From: Microbotryum silenes-acaulis
Lineage: Eukaryota; Basidiomycota; Microbotryomycetes; Microbotryales; Microbotryaceae
Reading direction: 5' to 3'
Assembly: GCA_003665825.1 (NCBI GenBank)
Contig: QPFY01000012.1
Span: 124,001-188,000 of the forward strand
Length of the DNA: 64,000 nucleotides
The position numbers were made by a program, and so were the translations under genes. Within the stretch, counting starts at the first letter, position 1; each line of letters opens with the position of its first letter. Shown here piece by piece: positions 35,147-43,505 of this stretch. Under the pieces are notes generated by a model. That model was given only the letters and a program-made list of their open reading frames with translations, searched no databases and was not told where the DNA came from.

Positions 35147-35947
35147 GTGAGTGATCCAAGCGTGTGGCCCTCCTACCCCTGCCCGCCGTTGGTCCCGCCA
35201 GGTGACGATTGGTTGGGGAGATTCGGCGTCAACTACACCATCGCGGACATCATCCAGCTTGCCCGCTCAAATCCAGAACTGCTTTCGAGACTATACGAAC
35301 TCATTCCGTCGGATTGTTTGACAATGGCGATCCATCCATTCGCTTCGGGAACGACCCTGGACAAGTATTGCCTCGAGGTTTGGCTGGTGCGGATCTCGGG
35401 ATGGCCGTGTGCGACCCTCGGGGCACTCCGTCGATACATCATCAAGCATCCAGAGGCAATCTGGTTTCTTCCGATCTGTGTTGGTTCCCACTGGTTCCTC
35501 GCTCGCCTCGCCGTCGCCAACAACAGATGGGAACTATTCAATTCGATAAACTCGCGAGCGCTCGACGAAAGGGGTTTGCGGGCGCTCGGCGACCTCTTCC
35601 GATTGCTCGGCCTGAAGCTCGACGCCAACAAACCGATCACGCCCTTGACCCCACAGCAGCGCGACAGTTCATCCTGTGGTCCTGCGATTATCAACATTGT
35701 CGAGAGCGAGCTCCTGGGTACGGCGGCCTTTGATCCCGGGCGCCCTAAAATATCCCGAGTCCGGCAGTTCCAGAGGCTTCTCGGTGGCTTCCCCAGTCGA
35801 CCACAAAACTTGACCGACACATCCACTGTTGACAACACTGCGAACAAGGCTACGGCACCCACTGCAGTGGCGGATGACGACTCATCTCACTGGGCAGCGG
35901 CTCGCCCTCGACTGGGCCATCATCCGCCACCCCAGTGGGTGCCGTAG
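35147..35947 (+). pseudogene. C48 (Ulp1-type) peptidase domain, mobile-element associated
   Basis: An open frame of about 266 codons starting at a GTG, with no ATG in the right place. It reads like the Ulp1 cysteine-peptidase core: His in GSHWFLARL (about residue 116), the strand RWELFNSI where the usual catalytic Asp is Asn, and QQRDSSSCGPAIIN with the oxyanion Gln and the nucleophile Cys (about residue 178). Such domains occur in SUMO proteases and also as passengers in DNA transposons. The lack of a start codon, the surrounding repeats and the inverted second copy point to a transposon remnant rather than a cellular SUMO protease. Confidence 0.6.
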
Positions 35948-36316
35948 CCTTGATCGCGATGGGTCGTCGTCCGCCACTCCAGTGGGTGCCGTAGCCTTGT
36001 TCGCAGTGTTGTCAACAGTGGATGTGTCGGTCAAGTTTTGTGGTCGACTGGGGAAGCCACCGAGAAGCCTCTGGAACTGCCGGACTCGGGATATTTTAGG
36101 GCGCCCGGGATCAAAGGCCGCCGTACCCAGGAGCTCGTTCTCGACAATGTTGATAATCGCAGGACCACAGGATGAACTGTCGCGCTGCTGTGGGGTCAAG
36201 GGCGTGATCGGTTTGTTGGCGTCGAGCTTCAGGCCGAGCAATCGAAAGAGATCGCCGAGCGCCGCCAAAACCCTCGCGAGGCCAATCAAATTTAACAGTT
36301 CCCAGTTGTTGTTGGC
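35515..36316. repeat. Long inverted repeat (arms about 365 bp) made from the C48 peptidase C-terminus
   Basis: Left arm 35515-35885 and right arm 35958-36316 are reverse complements with scattered differences and a small deletion in the right arm. The loop of about 72 bp repeats part of the arm end: CCGCCAC/TCCAGTGGGTGCC occurs at 35923 and again at 35971. A transcript across it could fold as a long hairpin. Confidence 0.9.
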
Positions 36317-36328
36317 GCGCTCGGCCAC
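35882..36328 (-). pseudogene. Second, partial and inverted copy of the C48 peptidase
   Basis: The minus frame repeats the C-terminal two thirds of the plus-strand peptidase nearly residue for residue, including the QQRDSSSCGPAII nucleophile motif, but lacks the catalytic-His part. Near its start a stretch of about seven residues present in the plus copy is deleted. It cannot be an active peptidase by itself. Confidence 0.8.
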
Positions 36329-37779
36329 AACTCGTGAAATCGCTAAGTCGGATCGGCTCGACGACTGGGCGCACTTCGATCAAGCTCACACGTGCCCAGC
36401 AACGCCGATTCACCTTCCACCCTCGAATGTGGCCAATAAATCTGTCAATGACATACAAGGCTGATGATGAGTGTCGTGCTATATTCAGTGGATCACCTCG
36501 ACTCAATCTGGTGGCTAACTCACTCGACTGATCAAACTCGAAGAGTCGATCGGACGCCTGCTGTTGCGAGACGGATCAAAATCAGCCCGGTCATAGTTAA
36601 AAGCAAACTGGAGACATACCCTATAGTTCAAGACCAGGTCCTGAAATATGCCTGTACACATCTTAAACATCTTCTCGTCGAGTTTGAACAACCGACTGGC
36701 TGCTCACCTCGAAGCTCCCGTCCACCGCATCGACTTGGAGGCGAAGCGGTGTGGCCTGTGGCACTGTTCTCGATGTGAAGGCAAGCACATTGGCATCAGC
36801 GAGCGGACGATAGAGCAAAGCTTGCTCACACTTCTGTCGAAGTCAAATAATGGCCGTCTGCGGGCTTCCTGAACAGAGACAAGTGCATGTGACTCGGAGC
36901 GCCGAGCAAGGTTAGGTCCTAGTGCAGAACAATTGATCGATGTGTTTAGTACACGAAATAATGATACCAGATGGCGATATAACCTGGGGAGCATCACAGA
37001 GTCGGTGGAACAAGCTGCTGATCAGTGAGATCTGCGTCAGCGTGACCGGTGCGACGTACTATCGGGCGAGGCCGGGTCGGACACGTGACACCAAAAGCAC
37101 AGGCCATGTTGAGCGACCGGGTAGCATCGAGATTGTAAGGATATCATCTAAACTCAGTCATTGATGCCGATCAAGTCAGTGAGTCGAATGCTGCAAGTTG
37201 GCGATGCCAAGGGCGCTTCAGTTGAGTCGGCGGTGACCATGATGTCGGCATGCGTGGAGCAGGAGGGAGAGGCGGCGCGCGCTTCGTGCGCGCTTCAAGC
37301 AGTGAATGTCGATTTGAAATTGGAAATCTAATCGGCAAAAAATCTGGTTAGTTTGCCTGACTTTTGCAAGCAGGTTGGACGTATGAGGAGCAGCACAGTG
37401 AGCAAACGAAGATGCCGAGTAATAGGATTGGAAACTTTCATAATGTATTACACTAACCTTTGAGGAGCAGCGCAGTGAGCAAAGAAAGATGCCGAATAGA
37501 AAAGGATTGGGAACGTTAAGGAAAGAGAGAGAGAGAGCTGCGCCAGTCGCAACTCGGGTATTTATTATTTTTGTATCAAGCCTGATTAGATTCCAAGTCC
37601 AAGTTCAAAGAGGTCCGAGCGCGCCCAAGTTCCCATCCGCCAATCTCCGCGTGCTGGAGTTGAGAGCGCCCATCGATTTGAGCCGCCAGCTCCTACGCAA
37701 GGACCGCTTGACCCCAAGCATGCTGGTTAGTTTCCTGGTTGGGAAGAGATAAAGCTGTAACAGCGGAAAAGGGGTTACA
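36329..37779. other. Intergenic or decayed transposon sequence
   Basis: Less GC-rich than the flanks, with short frames only. Near 37605-37740 a plus-strand frame (reading FPSANLRVLELRAPIDL) ends at a GTTAGT donor and may be an upstream exon of the transposase-like gene, but the phase to 37780 does not fit, so I leave it out. Confidence 0.4.
37384..37513 (+). repeat. Imperfect direct repeat, about 50 bp, two copies 77 bp apart
   Basis: Copies at 37384-37433 and 37461-37513 share TGAGGAGCAG, then CAGTGAGCAAA, then AGATGCCGA, then GGATTGG. They lie in the AT-richer part of the accessory island and may be a terminal or subterminal repeat of the decayed element. Confidence 0.7.
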
Positions 37780-39255
37780 GTGGCAGCACTTTCATCAATA
37801 TCCTCGTCGGCGTTGACCTCCGACGCGATCGCTCGCATGACTCGTGCGCCGCTGTTGTCTCGGCCGTACCTTGCGAGAGTGGAGGGTGTGATTGTCAGGC
37901 CCTTAGCCGAGAAAAGGAAAAAATGGAAAGCAATCGAACCAGAACTGTTCATCTTGCGTGACCTGGGACCGCTTTCGTACCAGCAATTCAAGAAACCCGA
38001 GTTCGAGCGACTGACGGCGCTCACCATCCGAATGTTTGCGGCGATGAAGACCGATGTCTTCATCGACGACTCCGTTGACTTTTTCGATCGCCTACCGGAC
38101 GTGGACCGGCTCGAACAACTTCGTCTGTACGAGCTCGATGAAAGGGGCGAGGTTCCCATTACGTACACTTACCTCTATGTTCTCATCGAACAGACGCTGC
38201 TACTGCGCGAGAAGCTTCTGTATGATCGAGATCCCGAGTTCCTTCATCTGTTCCCCGCCACGAATCATCGTCTTGTGCACGGTCCCGATGTTATGAGAAG
38301 AATGGGGCCGCTTCGCGAGTACTCGGCTTGCGGAACGGAGACGATGATGGGTTACATCAAAGGGGGGATGAGAAGCAAGTCAAAACCTGTCGAGTCTGGC
38401 ATGAATTCGGCGGAGATGCGGAACATGATGATGCTCCTCCGACTCAAGTACGACATAACTACAATGGAAGATCTCCGGGACACTTCGCCGAGGGATTATG
38501 CCTTGCATGCCCAGCTGCCGGGCTACAAGCGGCACACGCTCAAGAAAACGGCGCGACGCCCTTCGCAAAATGTCGTCGACTTGACCGAAGAGGTCGCAGT
38601 CTTCCACGGAGGCAGTGTCACGTCGATAACTCTCTGGGGTCGAATGCAAACGACTACACCAAGAACCATCTATGCGATGGACGTTGGCAGCTCGCTCGAC
38701 GAAGGATGGCGGCGCCTTGAGGGTGCAGGTGCATCGGCAGTCACGTTGCTCGAATCCGGTAACGAGATGCGAAACACGCAAGGCACCGTCAACTGCAAGA
38801 CGGCTAGATTTGTGCGAGTGAGTACCACCAAATCAACTCATCACATCTAATGTCAGCGGAGAGATTCTTGACAGCGAATCTGGGATCCACAGATGTCAAT
38901 GGAGGCCGACAATTCACAGCGCGCTGGCGAAGTTGTGTGTTTTGTTGAGCTAGGTATAACGACGCTGAAGGAGAAGCGATTGCTTTGGTTGGTCGATGTC
39001 TTCCCAGTTGCCATGAACATCCGGGGGTTGTACGAGAGATTCGATGTGGATGGTCCTCGCATCCTCAGCCTGATCGGCGTCGAGCGTCTCCGCCAACTCG
39101 TGTCCATCATCTCGAATACGATGCGGCCGCCTCCCACCGCGGCCGAGCTTGCGCAAGGCGCAGGGCCAGCTGTAACAGCTCCCGACACATATGCGATATC
39201 TGTGTTTCCACATTCAACTGCGACCCCTCTGCGCCGAGTCGACGCCTGGCACTGA
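37780..39255 (+). CDS. Transposase-like C-terminal region, 2 exons, 5' end not found
   Basis: Exons 37780-38817 and 38893-39255 (donor GTGAGT, acceptor CCACAG) join in phase 0. The first frame begins with GTG, so its true start or an upstream exon is missing. The block HRLVHGPDVMRRMGPLREY, followed by a Cys-Gly-Thr-Glu and MMGYIKGGMRSKSKP, resembles the region near the C-terminus of Tnp2/CACTA-like transposases of basidiomycetes, where a His-rich helix precedes a G-PL and an E-GYIK/G-LK pattern. The rest is not recognised. The long uninterrupted frame and intact splice sites suggest it has not decayed far. Together with the C48 peptidase 2 kb upstream it may come from one element. An unrelated orphan protein is possible. 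Confidence 0.5.
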
Positions 39256-40547
39256 CATGATGCAGAGCGCTCTCCGTTCGGTCGTCCGGAAGATACAGGG
39301 GCGCGGTTTTTCCAATTGCTCATTCGCTTCAATCCTCTAAAAACCTTGTCCAATTCCAAGACCACCACATCTTCGAATCTGGAGATGTTACACATTCTTA
39401 GGTTGATGTAATTAGAGCACCACTTGAGACTATATCACGAGTTGTTTGCTGCACTAGGTAAGGTCTTAAAGTCAGACTGTTCTCGCTTAGTCTACGACCG
39501 AACTGAGAATTGCAGGGCGTAATGGAGCATTCCTAAGTTGGCGACCTCGTGGAGTTGCAACTGCAGTTGGGACCTCGAGCGACCGCGGGCACCGCGGTCG
39601 AACTGCGGTCAATCTCGGCGCCATCGTCCAACTGCGGTTGCGCGGATTTCCCGTAGGGTGCAGAGTGTACTCCTCAAGTGTCAACTCAACACGCGCCGCA
39701 TCCCGAAGCGATGCAGTCGGCACCAGCTCGGTCGGGCGTCTCGGAGCTCGAGCTCCTGCGAGCATTTTCGACCCGCTGCCGATGGAGCGGAGGCTCGCTC
39801 GGGGGTCACGTGCTTGCTTTCGTCTAGAATTGAGACTGGCTCGGCAGACTCCTAGAGCCCGCTTGAATGTTCATGGTCTGATGACTCCCACAAGCTCATC
39901 GGCGTCTCAATCTATGAAAGATGCCCTTGAAAGAAATTAATGCAGTCATCAGCGAATCCCTCCAGGTTCGATCGACACCTTGGCCGTTGGTTGTCGATCC
40001 GGAAACGACCGCTTAGCTCAAGGGAGTAAAGAGTCATGCGAGAGGTTTCAACTATAGCTACCCGAGTATGATGTAAGTTGACATTTTCCGGCGTCTCAGT
40101 GTCATTTTCGGGACGTGAAGACAGAACCCTGGCGCTGTCGGAGGCCGATTCGGCCCGACGGCAACTCGCTAATTTTACTCAGACTCTGCTGTTCAAACAG
40201 GAGAAAGCTCACTGACTAAAGAATGGACGGGATGTGACGTTTGGCCCCCATGTCTTGTGCAGCAGAAGTCACTGCAAATTTGCCGTCTCTTGACGAACTC
40301 AGGGGCAATGACAATAAGCGAGGTGGGCAATCATCTGCTCGAGGCAGAGACGCAGTGGGCTTGCATGACCAATACTGATATAGGGAGTATAGATTAGTAG
40401 ATACAATTTACATGTTGAAAGATGCAAGCGGTCACTTTGTTGAAAACAGGGTTTTTCGATTGCCAAGCACAGAGAGAGGGTTTTCTCGGAGGGTTTTAAA
40501 GCAATCGTGGGAAGGCGGCGAAGAAGAGAGAATATAGGCGGATCCGA
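39256..40547. other. Intergenic
   Basis: No gene recognised. Contains a small perfect palindrome, GACCGCGG-GCA-CCGCGGTC, at 39581-39599. The right part is the 3' flank of the cysteine-rich gene. Confidence 0.5.
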
Positions 40548-41780
40548 TTAGAGCTGGATCATGGGCGACTGGGGGCCGATGAAGACCTGTTGGCAGTTCG
40601 CCTTGTTGGCCTTGACGAACGCGCTCTGGGCGAGCAGGGTGCAGTTGCCCTTGACCAAGACAACGGCGGTAGGGTCGTTGGCCGCGACGAGGTTCATGTC
40701 GAGCGCTGCGTTTTGACCAGTGCAGGTGGCGGGGTCGAACGATTCTCCGATGAAGAAGATAACTGGGGTTGAGCGGGAAGTGCAACAGAGGTATAGGTAA
40801 GACGAAAGCTGACAACCGTGTAAGAAAGGCACAGTGCAGACTCACCCTTGGCCTTGGTGTAGGCACGGGCGCAGTTCTGGGCATCGCCGTCCGCGGGCGT
40901 GTAAGGCTTGAAGGGTTGGTTGCTGGGCGTGAAGTTCTTGATCAAGCCGTAGCCGGTGTATTGTCCGTAAGGGGTACCGTACACGCAAGTGTTGTTGGGG
41001 AGGAGGGTGTAGTCGGTGTTGCAGCTGAGAGTCGTGGTGCTGGTGCACGTCAGAGCGTTGGGGTCGTTGCAGGGCAGGCATTGTTTGCCTGAAGGCAGGA
41101 AAGCGAACCAAGGGGGATTACAAGACAAATTCAGTTCGCGTAGTTACAGAGGAAATATGTCGAGGCAATTTTGTACGCGCAGCAGGAAAGGCTCTTACCA
41201 TCGGTACTGAGGTAGGTAGCAGGGCTCTTGCTGCAGTCGACGGCGGCGCACCTGAGAAAGGAGGTGAGGTTCAGCCACGGCGTGTTCTTTGGCCATTTTT
41301 TGGGAGACAGCCCAAGCTCAGAGAGGAGCTTTAATGACTGTACACTCACTGGCGCTTGGCGTTGACCTCGCCATAGGAGCACGTCAAAGGCGCTGAACGA
41401 CTGCAAGTCGTGGCGTTCGTGTAGAGCGAAGCGCAGGACACGCAGGCGTTGTCTGCGAAGAAGAAGGCGATCAAGATGAGGCAAATGTCAACACACGAAT
41501 TCATCGAAGCTCGACATGGGCGCCAGCTGACGAGCAGCAGTAGAGGCGAGGTTCGACGAGGAGGCAACGAAGGCAACACGTCGAAATGGGAAGGCCTCGC
41601 GGCAGGGGTTGAGGTCACCGAGGAAGTGCCAGACTCACTCTTGGCAATCTCGTTGGTGTGGCAAGAGATGCGTTTTTCGAGCTCATGGACAGCCTTGTCG
41701 GACAAGGGAGCAGCAATCGAGAGGGTCGATTGGAGGACGAGCAAAGTCGCGGCGACGACACCGGAGCGGGCGAAAAACAT
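40548..41780 (-). CDS. Cysteine-rich secreted protein of unknown function (251 aa, 5 exons)
   Basis: Exons 41780-41639, 41452-41350, 41251-41199, 41088-40846 and 40762-40548 close to 252 codons. A signal peptide is clear (MFFARSGVVAATLLVLQ to AAP, about 23 residues), followed by a KR dibasic pair (EKR) that Kex2 could cut. The mature protein has about 17 cysteines, several as CxxC (ACVSC, QCLPC), and ends with a smoother domain (VIFFIGESFDP...). I do not recognise a family; the pattern suits a cell-wall or secreted protein. A fragment of a paralogue lies at 2-114. The location in a repeat-rich island and a paralogue broken by a retroelement suggest a fast-changing family. Confidence 0.8.
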
Positions 41781-43505
41781 TTTGATCGACTGATCGAGGG
41801 GATGTGGGGGGCAAAGGGGTCGGTGTGGAGGTGGGGCCTGGGCCTGGGTACGGCTGGGTGAACAAAAAGGATGGAGAAGGGATGAGGAGGAGGGAAAGAG
41901 GAGGTTGTACACAAGCCCACCTTTTCTCTGATACCCTCTCGCGGTGAAAGATAGTTTGACACGATGTGCACCAAGGGACCCAAAAAGACGGGCGAACAAA
42001 TGTCTCAGGTGGGCTCGGAGCTGGGGACTCGGGAGGCAAACTAAAGGCCGCCAAAATCCAGCGCGTCCGGCGCATCTGAGCGGGTCGGGAACCGCCGCGA
42101 CCTGGCAGACCCCGCAGACCCCGATAGGCCTGCCCATCCCCCGATCGCAAATGGGCACTCTGCTGACAAGAGCGCGATCGGCGCGACTGCGCGCCGGAGT
42201 CGCGCGCTTCCAGTTCTAGGTCCTGAGCCCTCCCGGCCTGACCCTTGAGTCACCGCGGATCTGCATCTACATAAAAGATTGTAAAAGGCTCAAATATTTC
42301 GACACGAATCAGAGGAGAAGGTACCTAGATGCCAATGCTTCCGCTTCCCCACCGAAAATGTCTTTGCAATGGCCGTGAAGTCGCGCTCTTAGCACCAGAG
42401 TCGGAAACTCGCGCGTACGTGTGCCAAGTGCTTTTAAGAGCTCGGAAGCCCTCCGATCAGAGGCTCACGATCTTCGTCACGTGTAGAGGTAAACGCGGCA
42501 AAGGGCCGATGGGTATCTGAGTAAGTGAAGCTCCTCCATTTGTGTACCCTCTAGGCGGATTTGGTGTTAACTCTTCACTCTGGCTGCGCGGTGACAAGTC
42601 ACAAGATCCGCGGGCGGGTAACTTGAACTCGGCGCAGTCATGATGATGCTGGATCAGCCGAGTACTAGACCGGAATAAACTCGGCCGCTCATGTCGTCGC
42701 TTGTCGGTCGTCGACATGTCTCGCCTGTTCCGCTCGTCATCGTTGGTCGATCCGACTGAGTCATACACGGGTGTCGAAGGACTCGATTAATGGAACAAAT
42801 GAGTCTGTTTTCGTCCTTTGCCTGTTTTGATACGCTGAGGAGCCTGAGCGTCCCTATTTTGAATGGGATGTGGAAGTCGTGGATGATTCACATCAACAGC
42901 ATTCGCTCGAGGCTGGACTCCGGATCCGAAGTTCCTTTGAAGAGTCCGGACATCAGCAAAATGGGCACTCGGCGCGCACCGCTTAAAGGCGCTTAAGCCC
43001 CGCTTAAGGACGCTTAAGGACGCTTAACAAGACGTCCTTAAGCCCCGTAAGCCCCGCGTCTTGTTAAGCGTCCTTAAGCGTCCTTAAGCGTCCTTAAGCG
43101 TCCTTAAGCGTCCTTAAGCGTCCTTAAGCGTCCTTAAGCGGGGCTTAAGCGCCTTTAAGCGGTGCGCGCCGAGTGCCCATTTTGCTGATGGACATTGCGC
43201 TGAATAACAAACTTGTAGAGGACGGACAACTAAGGAAGGTATTACCTCGAAGGTTTGTCTAGGATACATTAGGATTGTCATACCATCTCGGTCCAGATCA
43301 TTGTGCATGATCGTTATCGTAGCTCACGATTCACGATTGGCCCTGTGGAGTTGCCGCTCGGCTCAGGGGCCTCAGGGGGTCCGAGCTCTTTGGGGGCTTC
43401 GCAGCTGTTTGTGGGCGTGACGGTGATCGGCGTCGACTCGGCTCTCGGCTCTCGGCGCTCAGCTGCTGACTCTTATCTCAGTGCGTTTGTGCCCGGCATT
43501 CGACC
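41781..43505. other. Intergenic, contains the decamer palindrome
   Basis: Divergent upstream regions of the cysteine-rich gene and TSR1. Apart from the palindrome at 42951-43190 I see no gene or recognisable element. Confidence 0.5.
42951..43190. repeat. 240-bp palindrome with tandem 10-bp unit (TCCTTAAGCG)
   Basis: The outer 51 bp at 42951-43001 are the exact reverse complement of 43140-43190 (CATCAGCAAAATGGGCACTC outermost). Inside, the left half has about two and a half copies of CGCTTAAGGA, and the right half has seven perfect tandem copies of TCCTTAAGCG (43071-43140). The centre, about 43025-43060, holds two GACGT/GCGTCTTG parts and AGCCCCGTAAGCCCCG. It can form a cruciform or hairpin. 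No coding frame runs through it. Confidence 0.95.

Noticed and set aside
39581..39599. Small GC palindrome as an operator or terminator
   Set aside because: Eight-base arms in intergenic eukaryotic DNA are not evidence of function by themselves.
43071..43140. Seven evenly spaced repeats, considered as a CRISPR-like array
   Set aside because: The units are contiguous 10-mers without spacers and are part of a larger palindrome in a eukaryotic genome.
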